NCBI GenBank assembly: GCA_046094385.1
Contig: JBJTHJ010000130.1
Location: 1-31,384 of the forward strand
DNA length: 31,384 nucleotides
DNA from: ZLKRG08 sp046094385
GTDB lineage: Bacteria; Actinomycetota; Actinomycetes; Nanopelagicales; Nanopelagicaceae
Direction: 5' to 3'
The position numbers and the translations under genes were made by a program. Shown in pieces: positions 15,543 through 23,963 of this stretch (position 1 is its first letter; each line of letters begins with the position of its first letter). The notes under the pieces were generated by a model. It searched no databases and was not told the origin of the DNA. It saw only the letters and a list, made by a program, of their open reading frames with translations.

Positions 15543-16603
15543 TGGCTGGCGGATTCAAAGTAAAAGGTTTAGGAAATCGTCTATATACCGGAGAAACCTC
15601 TATCAATGTTATTGGTAGAAAGAAGATTTGGTATGCCTTCTCCGGATTGCTAGTTGCACTCTCATTTCTAGCGCTAGCAACTCAAGGCCTAAAACTGGGT
15701 ATCGAATTTAAAGGCGGCGCTGCTTACACCGTAACCAAAACGGGTGGCACTATCGAAATCGCAGAGGAGTCGGTAAAGGAAGCTGGCATCCCCGGCGAAT
15801 CGATTATCCAAACCGTAGGTTCTGACAAGATTCGTATCCAGACTGGTTCAGTTACCAATGAGCAATCTGCCGCGCTACAGGATGCGCTAGTAAAGAACTT
15901 TGGTGTATCGATCGACTCCATTGACACTCAAATCATCGGACCTTCCTGGGGTAAAGAGATCACCCGTAAAGCGATATATGGATTGATCGGGTTCATCGTG
16001 GTTGTGATGCTTTATCTTGCGATGGCTTTTGAGCCGAAGATGTCAATCTCGGCAATTCTTGCCGTGATCCATGACGTATTTATTACGGTAGGAATCTATG
16101 CATTGGTTGGATTTGATGTAACCCCTGCGACAATTATTGGTTTCCTCACCATCCTGGGTTACTCGCTTTATGACACCGTGGTGGTATTCGACAAGATACG
16201 TGAAAATACCAAATCAATAACGGCAACTGGAAAGAGTACCTTTTCACAGGCCACCAATCTTGCTGTTAATCAGACCATTGTCCGTTCTGCCAATACCTCT
16301 TTGATTGCGCTACTACCAGTTGGATCTATTCTCTTCGTAGGAGCAGGTTTGTTAGGCGCAGGAACTTTGAAGGATCTCTCATTGGCTCTATTTATTGGTC
16401 TGGCAACCGGTACCTATTCTTCGATCTTCATTGCACCACCGATTCTCGCTTCACTTCGTGAACGCGAACCGGCAATGCAAGCGCTATCGAAGCGAATCGC
16501 TGCCCGAGGTGGAGTTGTTACTACTGAGACTGTTGGTCAAGTCGTATCTGATGTACCACGCGGACCTCGCAACCAACCAAAGCGTAAACACCGACGTAAG
16601 TAA
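15542..16603 (+). CDS. secF: Protein translocase subunit SecF
   Basis: Partner of SecD, 353 residues with six predicted membrane helices: one near 32-50 and five between about 145 and 310, around a smaller extracytoplasmic domain. LGIEFKGGAAYTV is the SecF form of the first signature, and GYSLYDTVVVFDKIRENT is the fourth-helix/loop motif. The last residues (NQPKRKHRRK) form a strongly basic cytoplasmic tail. The rel start lies only 5 nt after the stop; in Streptomyces I recall apt between secF and relA, and it is absent here. Confidence 0.97.
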   Translation: MAGGFKVKGLGNRLYTGETSINVIGRKKIWYAFSGLLVALSFLALATQGLKLGIEFKGGAAYTVTKTGGTIEIAEESVKEAGIPGESIIQTVGSDKIRIQTGSVTNEQSAALQDALVKNFGVSIDSIDTQIIGPSWGKEITRKAIYGLIGFIVVVMLYLAMAFEPKMSISAILAVIHDVFITVGIYALVGFDVTPATIIGFLTILGYSLYDTVVVFDKIRENTKSITATGKSTFSQATNLAVNQTIVRSANTSLIALLPVGSILFVGAGLLGAGTLKDLSLALFIGLATGTYSSIFIAPPILASLREREPAMQALSKRIAARGGVVTTETVGQVVSDVPRGPRNQPKRKHRRK

Positions 16604-16608
16604 CTGCC

Positions 16609-18777
16609 ATGCCAGAGCTGATCAATCCTGTTCTGGCAGAGGCGCGCCTTCATCACCCAGGTCTTGAAGTAAGCGATATCGAACGGGCTTATCATGTTGC
16701 AAAGAGCGCGCACGAAGGGCAACTTCGTAAATCAGGTGATGCATATATAACCCACCCAGTCGCAGTAGCTGGAATCTTGGCAAATTTGGGTATGGATAAA
16801 TCCACCATCATCGCCGCACTTTTGCACGATACCGTTGAGGATACCCCGTACAGCTTGAACCAGTTGCGAAAAGATTTCGGAGATGAAGTTGCGGATTTAG
16901 TAGATGGTGTCACCAAACTAGACAAACTAACTTACGGAGAGAATGCGGAAGCAGAAACGGTACGTAAGATGGTGGTGGCCATGTCTCGAGATATCCGAGT
17001 ATTGGTTGTGAAACTTGCCGATAGGCTACATAATGCCCGAACTTGGAAATTTGTAGAACCCGAATCAGCCCGCCGCAAGGCACGAGAAACTATAGATATC
17101 TATGCGCCACTTGCGCATAGGTTAGGTATGAATGCGGTCAAGTGGGAACTCGAAGACCTCTCCTTCCAAATTTTAGAACCAAAGAAGTTTGAGGAGATTG
17201 GTAGGTTGATTGCAGAACGCAATCCGATGCGAGAGAAGATGACCCAAGAGGTGGTGCGAACACTCACTGAGGATCTCCAAAGAGATGGTATTGAAGCCGA
17301 AGTAACTGGTAGGCAGAAACATTACTTTAGCGTCTATCAAAAGATGGTAATCCGAGGCAGGGAGTTCAATGATATTTACGATCTGGTGGGCGTTCGGGTA
17401 CTAGTTGAGAATGTAAGAGATTGTTACGCAGTTCTTGGCTCAATCCATGCACGGTGGAGCCCAGTCCCTGGTCGCTTTAAAGATTACATTGCGATGCCGA
17501 AATTTAATCTATATCAATCACTACACACCACGGTAATCGGACCAAACGGCAAAGCTTTAGAGATCCAGATTCGTACCAATGAGATGCATGCGCGTGCTGA
17601 ATTTGGTATCGCAGCCCATTGGAAATATAAGAAAGGTGATAAATCTGCTGCAAATACTCCAGAGATGCTCTGGCTCCAACAACTTCATGCGTGGCAGCAG
17701 GAAACTCAAGACCCTTCTGAATTCCTAGATGCACTTCGTTTTGATCTTGGTAGTCCAGAAGTTTATGTGTTCACCCCAAAGGGCAAAGTGATCGCACTAC
17801 CAGGCGGTTCCACCCCAGTTGATTTTGCATATACCGTGCATACTGAGATCGGAAATAAAACGGTAGGTGCGAAAGTAAATGGCAGGTTAGTGCCGCTTGA
17901 TACCAAGTTGAGCAATGGTGATGTCATTGAGGTAGTGACAAATAAGAACCCGCAATCTGGCCCAAGTCGAGACTGGCTAACCTTTGTAAAGAGTCCTCGT
18001 GCTAGAAATAAGATCAAAGCTTGGTTTACTCGCGAGCGCAGGGAAGAGGCGATTGATGCCGGTCGCGAATCCATCGCCCGACAGATGCGAAAAGCTGGTT
18101 TGCCGCTACAGAAAATCTTCGCGGGGCAATCTCTTCTGGAGTTAGCGCATGATTTGCGTTATCCCGACATCGATTCGCTCTATGCAGCGGTAGGAGATGG
18201 GCATATCTCAGCTGCTGCAGTCATTGATAAGTTGCAACTGCTTTTGGGGGTTGAGGATTCACACCCTGAGCCAACTATGGATATCGGTGATCTACCTACC
18301 ACCGAATACATCTCAAGGAGAACTTCTAGCGCCATTGAGGTTGAAGGCGTAGACGATGTGGTGGTGAAGTTAGCCCGCTGTTGTACGCCAGTACCGGGTG
18401 ATGCGATTATGGGATTTGTAACTCGCGGTAATGGCGTCAGCGTGCATCGAACAGATTGCGTAAATGCTGAGGACTTACAACGCCATCAAGGAGATCGGGT
18501 GGTACGGGTTAAGTGGCTAGAAGGTGCATCTTCGGTTTTCCTCGTTAACATTCAAGTGGAAGCTTTAGACCGAGCGCGCCTACTGTCTGATGTAACAAGA
18601 GCGCTCTCAGATGCTCAGGTGAATATCTTGAACGCCGCAGTTAGTACTTCAAAGGATCGAATAGCAATCTCTAGGTTTACCTTTGAGATGGCAGATGCCA
18701 CCCACTTAGATTCAGTACTGGCAGCGGTGCGACAAGTCGAAGGTGTATACGATGTTTACCGCATCACCAACAATTAA
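16609..18777 (+). CDS. rel: Bifunctional (p)ppGpp synthetase/hydrolase Rel
   Basis: Long RelA/SpoT homologue (722 residues) that makes and degrades (p)ppGpp in response to uncharged tRNA on the ribosome. The hydrolase HD domain is intact (His49, LLHDTVEDT with His73-Asp74). The synthetase domain has GRQKHYFSVYQKM and the RFKD motif at 289-292. The RxKD form marks bifunctional enzymes, whereas E. coli RelA has ExDD. Then come a TGS domain (about 383-445, VYVFTPKGKVIALPGG), a helical region, a conserved-cysteine segment (ARCCTPVPGD) and a C-terminal ACT domain (about 645-720). It probably belongs to the secDF operon. Its TAA stop overlaps the convergent DUF349 gene by 4 bp. Confidence 0.97.
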   Translation: MPELINPVLAEARLHHPGLEVSDIERAYHVAKSAHEGQLRKSGDAYITHPVAVAGILANLGMDKSTIIAALLHDTVEDTPYSLNQLRKDFGDEVADLVDGVTKLDKLTYGENAEAETVRKMVVAMSRDIRVLVVKLADRLHNARTWKFVEPESARRKARETIDIYAPLAHRLGMNAVKWELEDLSFQILEPKKFEEIGRLIAERNPMREKMTQEVVRTLTEDLQRDGIEAEVTGRQKHYFSVYQKMVIRGREFNDIYDLVGVRVLVENVRDCYAVLGSIHARWSPVPGRFKDYIAMPKFNLYQSLHTTVIGPNGKALEIQIRTNEMHARAEFGIAAHWKYKKGDKSAANTPEMLWLQQLHAWQQETQDPSEFLDALRFDLGSPEVYVFTPKGKVIALPGGSTPVDFAYTVHTEIGNKTVGAKVNGRLVPLDTKLSNGDVIEVVTNKNPQSGPSRDWLTFVKSPRARNKIKAWFTRERREEAIDAGRESIARQMRKAGLPLQKIFAGQSLLELAHDLRYPDIDSLYAAVGDGHISAAAVIDKLQLLLGVEDSHPEPTMDIGDLPTTEYISRRTSSAIEVEGVDDVVVKLARCCTPVPGDAIMGFVTRGNGVSVHRTDCVNAEDLQRHQGDRVVRVKWLEGASSVFLVNIQVEALDRARLLSDVTRALSDAQVNILNAAVSTSKDRIAISRFTFEMADATHLDSVLAAVRQVEGVYDVYRITNN

Positions 18778-20084
18778 TTGAATTCAGCCAAACCCTTTTC
18801 GGCTTCAGATAGCCAAGAACGTCTAGCCTCTGCAGCCATTCGAGCCTCTTGCGCTTTCTTGGTGTTTCCAGCAGCGGCTGCTTTGGTGGCTGCCTCTTCG
18901 TAAGCCGCAATCGCTTTAGTTAATTGCTCGACTACATCGTTGGCGCGAGCCTTTGCAGCAGGATCGCTACGACGCCATTTCTCCGCCTCCGCCTCTTTGA
19001 GAGCGTTAGAGACCACATCAACTCGGGCATCTAAAGCAGCGCGCTTATTACGATCTGTTATGCCGATCTTGCTCCATTCAGCCATCAACTCACGGAACTC
19101 TTTTCGCGCTCTATCGAGATCAGTTATTGGCAGAATCGCTTCAATTCTTGTTATTAAAGCTTCGCGCTTTACCAAATTCTCTTGCATGGTGCCTTCGCGC
19201 TTCTCTAAATCTGCATTCTTCGCTGTAAAGAATGTATCTTGAGCCTTTTTAAATCGCTCCCATAGCTTTGCATCATCAGATGGCTTGCCTCGACCTGAGG
19301 CTTTCCATTTATCCATCAACGCCTTGTATGCGCGAGCAGTAGCTACCCAATCCGTAGATGTTGCTAAAGCCTCAGCCTTCTCAACCAATTCACGTTTGGT
19401 AGTTGCTACCTGCTTCTGTTGTGCATCCAAATTAGCGAAGTGGGTGCGTCGCTTCTTATCAAATCTATTTCTAGCGCTAGAGAATCGTTTCCAAAGTTCT
19501 GCATCACTCTTTTTATCAAGTCTCGGGGCGGCTTTCCATTGCTCCAACAACTCTTTGAGGCGCTCTCCGGTGGATTTCCAGTTCTCGGAATCAGCTAACG
19601 ACTCTGCTTCATTGACAATATTTTCCTTCTGAATCAAGGCATCTGCCCGACGAGCTTCACGCTCTGCCTTCTCCATCGCCTTCTTAGCTTCGTAAGCGGC
19701 GCGATTTCCTTCAATAATATCTGGCAATTGATTTAAAGAGGCATGGAGCGCTTCTAAATCACCAACCACATTGCTATCGATAATCTGCTGTCTTAATTTA
19801 TTGACCGCTTCATGCGCATCACTTGGCACCATCGCATTGCTTCGGATTCTGGCGCCGAGAATTGCAACTTCTGATGCCAAACTTTCAAATTTTCTTACAA
19901 AGTATTGGAGCGCTTCATCGGCGCTTTTACCGGGGTATGAGCCAACCGCTTTATCACCATAAGGAGTTCTGACGTAAACAGTTCCATCATCGGCCACATA
20001 ACCGTATTTGGAGGGATCTCCAATCAAAGCTGTCGCTGCTGATGGATTGATGTGGGATGCCACTTGTGATGGGTTCTCGGTCAT
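18774..20084 (-). CDS. Triple-DUF349 helical protein
   Basis: A 436-residue, highly charged, mostly helical cytoplasmic protein with three DUF349 repeats, at about 165-220 (WKSTGERLKELLEQWKAAPR), 235-300 (WVATARAYKALMDKWKASGR) and 320-385 (ARKEFRELMAEWSKIG). Each is a helical pair with a conserved Trp and a following F-x-x-A pattern. Upstream is a short N-terminal domain (26-50, YGYVADDGTVYVRTPYGD) typical of actinobacterial members, as I recall. The molecular function of DUF349 is not established. An AAGGAG ribosome site (20097-20092) lies 7 nt before ATG 20084, one of the strongest in the window, and the leader carries a palindrome. I recall Streptomyces having the same gene next to relA. 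Confidence 0.85.
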   Translation of the reverse strand: MTENPSQVASHINPSAATALIGDPSKYGYVADDGTVYVRTPYGDKAVGSYPGKSADEALQYFVRKFESLASEVAILGARIRSNAMVPSDAHEAVNKLRQQIIDSNVVGDLEALHASLNQLPDIIEGNRAAYEAKKAMEKAEREARRADALIQKENIVNEAESLADSENWKSTGERLKELLEQWKAAPRLDKKSDAELWKRFSSARNRFDKKRRTHFANLDAQQKQVATTKRELVEKAEALATSTDWVATARAYKALMDKWKASGRGKPSDDAKLWERFKKAQDTFFTAKNADLEKREGTMQENLVKREALITRIEAILPITDLDRARKEFRELMAEWSKIGITDRNKRAALDARVDVVSNALKEAEAEKWRRSDPAAKARANDVVEQLTKAIAAYEEAATKAAAAGNTKKAQEARMAAEARRSWLSEAEKGLAEFN

Positions 20085-20104
20085 GATTTAACTCCTTGCA
20101 CTTC

Positions 20105-20127
20105 GAGGTTCCATCAAGATGGAACTC
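20105..20127. promoter_or_regulatory. Palindrome, candidate operator or leader hairpin of the DUF349 gene
   Basis: GTTCCATC-AA-GATGGAAC (20108-20125) is a perfect 8-bp inverted repeat. With one bulged G it extends to 10 bp (20105-20127). On the minus strand a TAGAGT box (20129-20124) overlaps its edge, which would place the palindrome over the transcription start of the DUF349 gene. It is about 80 bp from the divergent hydrolase promoter. Confidence 0.5.
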
Positions 20128-20182
20128 TAGATAACGAACAGATTTCGGCTTTGTATTAAGTTGAAGGCCGAACCTAATTTTT

Positions 20183-20210
20183 TTTAGATGGCCGGAATAA
20201 AGGCTACCCT
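20183..20210 (+). promoter_or_regulatory. Probable leaderless promoter of the hydrolase-hisS unit
   Basis: TTTAGA (20183-20188), a 16-nt spacer and TACCCT (20205-20210) end 6 nt before ATG 20217. A 5-bp inverted repeat, CCAGC-CAT-GCTGG (20211-20223), spans the start codon. The rest of the 132-bp divergent gap holds only the palindrome and a T-run. Confidence 0.5.
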
Positions 20211-20216
20211 CCAGCC

Positions 20217-20879
20217 ATGCTGGTGACCAACTTTCAGGCTCAAGCCTTTGGGACCAACTGCTGGATTCTGGCCACAGGCAGGGGTCAGGAGTGCATAGTT
20301 GTAGATCCAGGAATGCCCAACGTCTCGTTGGAGCTGCAGGAGAAGTTACAAGATTTTGACTTGAAGCCGGTAGCAATTCTGGTAACTCACGGCCATTTAG
20401 ACCATACCTTCTCTGTGCAACCTATTTGTGATGGCTATGGAATACCCGCAATGATTCATAGCGATGATCGAGAACTCCTATTGCACCCAGAGCGCGCTCA
20501 TGGCGCAGAATTTCTAAGGCAACTACAAGATATCACCTGGTCTGAACCTGAAAAAGTGGTGGAGTTGAACGATGGCGATCACTTTGAATTAGTTGGTTTG
20601 AATCTCAAGGCGATTCACGCGCCCGGACATACAAAAGGTTCAACTATGTTTTCAGTGAATGGTGAAGTTCTGATATCTGGTGATGTTCTCTTTGCAGGCT
20701 CTATCGGCAGAACAGATCTTCCTGGTGGCTCTTGGTCGCAAATGGAACGCTCTTTGCGTGAGCAGGTCTTGCCGCTACCGGATTTCATGCAAGTTCTACC
20801 AGGACACGGCCCAGAAACCTCCATTGGGCGAGAGAGAAAATACAATCAGTTCCTACTAGAACTCGCCAAGCAGAGATAG
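20217..20879 (+). CDS. Metallo-beta-lactamase-fold hydrolase (glyoxalase II-like)
   Basis: A 220-residue zinc hydrolase. HGHLDH (His58, His60, Asp62, His63) is the two-metal signature. Further ligands lie in HAPGHTKGS, ISGDVLF and LPGHGPETS, and RTDLPGG with SIGRERKYN near the end is typical of the small glyoxalase II-like subgroup. A hydroxyacyl-thiol hydrolase is the likely activity, but the substrate cannot be read from sequence; mycobacterial-type actinobacteria use mycothiol rather than glutathione. It corresponds to Rv2581c, which also precedes hisS. hisS follows 38 nt later without a clear terminator. Confidence 0.88.
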   Translation: MLVTNFQAQAFGTNCWILATGRGQECIVVDPGMPNVSLELQEKLQDFDLKPVAILVTHGHLDHTFSVQPICDGYGIPAMIHSDDRELLLHPERAHGAEFLRQLQDITWSEPEKVVELNDGDHFELVGLNLKAIHAPGHTKGSTMFSVNGEVLISGDVLFAGSIGRTDLPGGSWSQMERSLREQVLPLPDFMQVLPGHGPETSIGRERKYNQFLLELAKQR

Positions 20880-20917
20880 CCGCTGACGTACTCTTAACTT
20901 TCGAAAGGTCATGAGGG

Positions 20918-22153
20918 ATGAATTTTCAAGCGCCGAAGGGTGTCAGTGAGTACATTCCACCTCGCTCCGCGGTATATGAGTTTGTCCGCGATCAACTCTC
21001 TCGACCTGCAAGAAGCGCTGGTTATAAATATATGGAGCTTCCAGTCTTTGAAGATACTGCGCTCTTTGCCAGGGGAGTTGGAGAGTCCACCGATATTGTC
21101 ACCAAAGAGATGTACACCTTTGAGGATCGTGGTGGTCGTTCAATTACCTTACGACCCGAAGGTACAGCTGGTGTCATGCGAGCGGTTATCGAGCATGGTT
21201 TAGATAGAGGTCAATTACCGGTAAAAGTTCTATATGCCGGAGCCTATTTTCGCGCTGAACGCCCACAAAAAGGCCGCTATCGCCAGTTCTATCAAGTTGG
21301 CATCGAGGCAATCGGTTTAGAAGATCCTCTGATTGATGCGGAAGTTATCTGGCTGGCCGATCAAGCATTTAAAAATCTAGGCCTTCGCAACTATCGTTTA
21401 GAGTTAACGTCGCTAGGAGATGCTGAATCTCGAACCGCTCACCGAATCGAACTGCTTAAGTTCTATGAAAACCTGGATTTGGACGCTGAAACCGCAACAC
21501 GAGCCAAGCAGAATCCACTTCGATTGTTCGATGATAAAAGACCTGAGATGGTCAAGAAGATGCTAAATTCTCCAGTGTTATTGGATTATCTAAATCAGAA
21601 ATCAAGGGAACATTTCGATACTGTTCTAAGCTACCTCGATCAACTTGGTATCAAGTACACCGTCAATCCACGTTTGGTACGCGGCTTTGATTATTACACC
21701 GGAACTACCTTCGAATTTATTCATCAAGGCCTAGGCGCACAATCTGCAATTGGCGGCGGCGGTAGATACGACCGGCTAATGAGTGAACTTGGTGGTGCGG
21801 ATCTATCGGGTATTGGTTGGGGAATTGGTGTGGATCGAACAATCTTGGCAGCCGAGGAAGAGTCGGTAATTCCAGAAAATCTGGGTAGCCCTGATCTCTT
21901 CATAATTCCACTAGGAACACAAAGCGTTGCGCTCAAAATCGCAACCGAACTACGTAATCTAGGTAGAAATGTTGAAATTGCCTTTGGTGAAAGAGCTCTT
22001 AAAGGTGCTATGAAGGCGGCCGATAAATCGGGTGCTAAATATGTAATCGTTTTGGGTGACAAAGAGGTCGCTGAAGGCTCTGTGGAGATAAAAACTATGT
22101 CCACTGGCGATACAAAGCGCGTTAGAATATCCGAACTAAATTCGGCCATTTAG
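20918..22153 (+). CDS. hisS: Histidyl-tRNA synthetase
   Basis: Class II synthetase of 411 residues charging tRNA-His. Motif 2 is FRAERPQKGRYRQFYQ (111-126). The histidine-specific motif is LVRGFDYYTG (253-262), and motif 3 contains GWGIGVDR (290-297). A C-terminal anticodon-binding domain runs from about 325. Start: ATG 20918, with AAAGG (20904-20908) 9 nt upstream; the ATG at 20911 is in another frame. A TACTCT (20889-20894) could be an internal -10 box giving a short leader. The protein stops at TAG 22151-22153, after which the same frame stays open for 19 more codons made of a repeat. Confidence 0.97.
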   Translation: MNFQAPKGVSEYIPPRSAVYEFVRDQLSRPARSAGYKYMELPVFEDTALFARGVGESTDIVTKEMYTFEDRGGRSITLRPEGTAGVMRAVIEHGLDRGQLPVKVLYAGAYFRAERPQKGRYRQFYQVGIEAIGLEDPLIDAEVIWLADQAFKNLGLRNYRLELTSLGDAESRTAHRIELLKFYENLDLDAETATRAKQNPLRLFDDKRPEMVKKMLNSPVLLDYLNQKSREHFDTVLSYLDQLGIKYTVNPRLVRGFDYYTGTTFEFIHQGLGAQSAIGGGGRYDRLMSELGGADLSGIGWGIGVDRTILAAEEESVIPENLGSPDLFIIPLGTQSVALKIATELRNLGRNVEIAFGERALKGAMKAADKSGAKYVIVLGDKEVAEGSVEIKTMSTGDTKRVRISELNSAI

Positions 22154-22200
22154 GAAATTGCTCAGGAAACCGCTCCGGAAATCGTTAAGGAATTGAATGC
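22153..22200 (+). repeat. 12-nt tandem repeat between hisS and aspS
   Basis: GGAA recurs at 22153, 22165, 22177 and 22189, exactly 12 nt apart. The first three units read GGAAATTGCTCA, GGAAACCGCTCC and GGAAATCGTTAA. The last (AAGGAA) also serves as the aspS ribosome site. In the hisS frame, the sequence after the stop encodes a four-residue periodic peptide. Confidence 0.75.
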
Positions 22201-23942
22201 TTCGTACACATAATGCAGGTGAACTGCGCCAAGCCCAGGTTGGACAGACTGTGGTACTTGCAGGTTGGGTGGCGCGGCGTCGAGATCATGGTGGGGTAGC
22301 TTTCATAGATCTCCGCGATGGATCCGGTTGGTGCCAAGTCGTAATCAATGATGAAGCCACAGCCGGAGCCTTACGAGCAGAGTGGTGTCTAAAGATCATC
22401 GGAGAAGTTATAGCCAGGCCCGCCGGTTCTGAAAATCAAAATACTCCAACCGGCGCAATTGAAGTTGTAGCCAAAGAGGTGTCGGTACTATCCGAAGCCG
22501 CAGCGCTACCTTTCCCAGTTGATTCTGGGGAAGAGGTAAATATCTCAGAAGAGGTCCGGTTAAAGTACCGATATCTCGACTTGCGTCGCGAGGTTCCGGC
22601 TGCAAACTTACGACTTCGCTCAAAGGTAACCTCAGTGATTCGACGAATCATGGAAGATGCTGATTTCTATGAGATCGAAACCCCATATCTCACTCGATCC
22701 ACACCAGAAGGAGCCCGTGATTTCTTGGTACCAGTTAGGTTGCAACCTGGCTCTTGGTATGCCTTGCCACAATCACCGCAACTTTTCAAGCAATTATTAA
22801 TGGTCGCCGGAATGGAGCGTTATTATCAAATAGCCAGATGCTTTCGCGATGAAGATTTCCGTGCTGATCGTCAGCCAGAGTTCACACAGCTGGATATTGA
22901 GATGTCATTTATCGACCAAGAGGATATCTTGGCTTTAATTGAAAGATTGCTGGCAGAGGTCTGGGCTGAGGTTAAGGGTTATCAAATACCGCTACCGATT
23001 CCGCGAATGAGCTACCACGATGCTATGAATCGTTTTGGATCTGATAAACCAGATCTGAGATTCGGTTATGAATTAACTGATATGACTGCCTTCTTCAAAG
23101 AGACGAATTTCCGAGTATTCCAGGCCCCTTATGTGGGTGCGGTGGTCATGCCAGGTGGAGCAGATTCGCCAAGAAGAGAGTTGGATGGTTGGCAAGATTG
23201 GGCCAAGGCTCGTGGCGCAAAGGGGCTTGCCTACATTTTGGTACAAGCAGATGGAACTTTGGGTGGTCCGGTAGCGAAGAATCTCTCGGAAGTAGAGCTA
23301 TCCAAAGTAGCCGTGCAAGCCGGAGCAAAACCTGGAGATGCCATCTTCTTTGCAGCGGGAAGTAGATTCGAATCCCAATCGCTGTTAGGTGCAGTTCGCT
23401 TGGAAATTGGACGGCGACGTGGATTGATCGATCAAAGCAAGTGGGAATTTTTGTGGGTAGTCGATGCACCGATGTTTGAACCGACAGAAGATGGTGGATG
23501 GACTGCAGTACATCATCCCTTCACTGGCCCCAAACCGGAGTTCGCAAAGAGTTTTAAAGATGATCCTGCAAGTGCATTGGCCTATGCGTATGACATCGTT
23601 CTAAATGGAACCGAGCTAGGCGGTGGATCGATCCGTATCCATGACCAACAAATGCAGAGAGATGTCTTCGAAGTGATTGGACTTACCAAAGAAGAGGCTC
23701 AGAGTAAATTTGGCTTTTTACTTGAAGCTTTCCAATATGGTCCACCACCACATGGTGGGTTGGCGATCGGTATCGATCGTCTCTGCGCACTTTTGGCCGG
23801 CTCTGATTCAATTCGTGAAGTTATTGCTTTCCCAAAGACCGCATCTGGTGGTGATCCTCTAACTGGCGCACCTACCCCGATTACACCTGCGCAACGAAAA
23901 GAGGCAGCAATTGATGCGGTACCAGAGACCAAAGATTTATAG
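22197..23942 (+). CDS. aspS: Aspartyl-tRNA synthetase, probably non-discriminating (Asp/Asn)
   Basis: Bacterial-type class II synthetase of 581 residues. An N-terminal OB-fold anticodon domain (about 1-105, GWVARRRDHGGVAFIDLRDG) is followed by the catalytic core with PQSPQLFKQLLM, motif 2 FRDEDFRADRQPEFTQLD, a GAD insertion domain, and motif 3 GLAIGIDRLCALLAGSDSIR. His31 in RRRDHGG and a Gly in RPAGSEN (about 77) match the residues reported for non-discriminating bacterial AspRS, which charge both tRNA-Asp and tRNA-Asn; GatCAB then makes Asn-tRNA. That is an inference and requires gatCAB in the genome. Start: ATG 22197 behind TTAAGGAA, with short spacing. Confidence 0.96.
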   Translation: MLRTHNAGELRQAQVGQTVVLAGWVARRRDHGGVAFIDLRDGSGWCQVVINDEATAGALRAEWCLKIIGEVIARPAGSENQNTPTGAIEVVAKEVSVLSEAAALPFPVDSGEEVNISEEVRLKYRYLDLRREVPAANLRLRSKVTSVIRRIMEDADFYEIETPYLTRSTPEGARDFLVPVRLQPGSWYALPQSPQLFKQLLMVAGMERYYQIARCFRDEDFRADRQPEFTQLDIEMSFIDQEDILALIERLLAEVWAEVKGYQIPLPIPRMSYHDAMNRFGSDKPDLRFGYELTDMTAFFKETNFRVFQAPYVGAVVMPGGADSPRRELDGWQDWAKARGAKGLAYILVQADGTLGGPVAKNLSEVELSKVAVQAGAKPGDAIFFAAGSRFESQSLLGAVRLEIGRRRGLIDQSKWEFLWVVDAPMFEPTEDGGWTAVHHPFTGPKPEFAKSFKDDPASALAYAYDIVLNGTELGGGSIRIHDQQMQRDVFEVIGLTKEEAQSKFGFLLEAFQYGPPPHGGLAIGIDRLCALLAGSDSIREVIAFPKTASGGDPLTGAPTPITPAQRKEAAIDAVPETKDL

Positions 23943-23963
23943 CGAAAAGATTTCTGGGTAGCA

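Noticed and set aside
20171..20185. T-run as an intrinsic terminator in the divergent gap
   Set aside because: No gene transcribed on the plus strand ends there, and no hairpin precedes the Ts.
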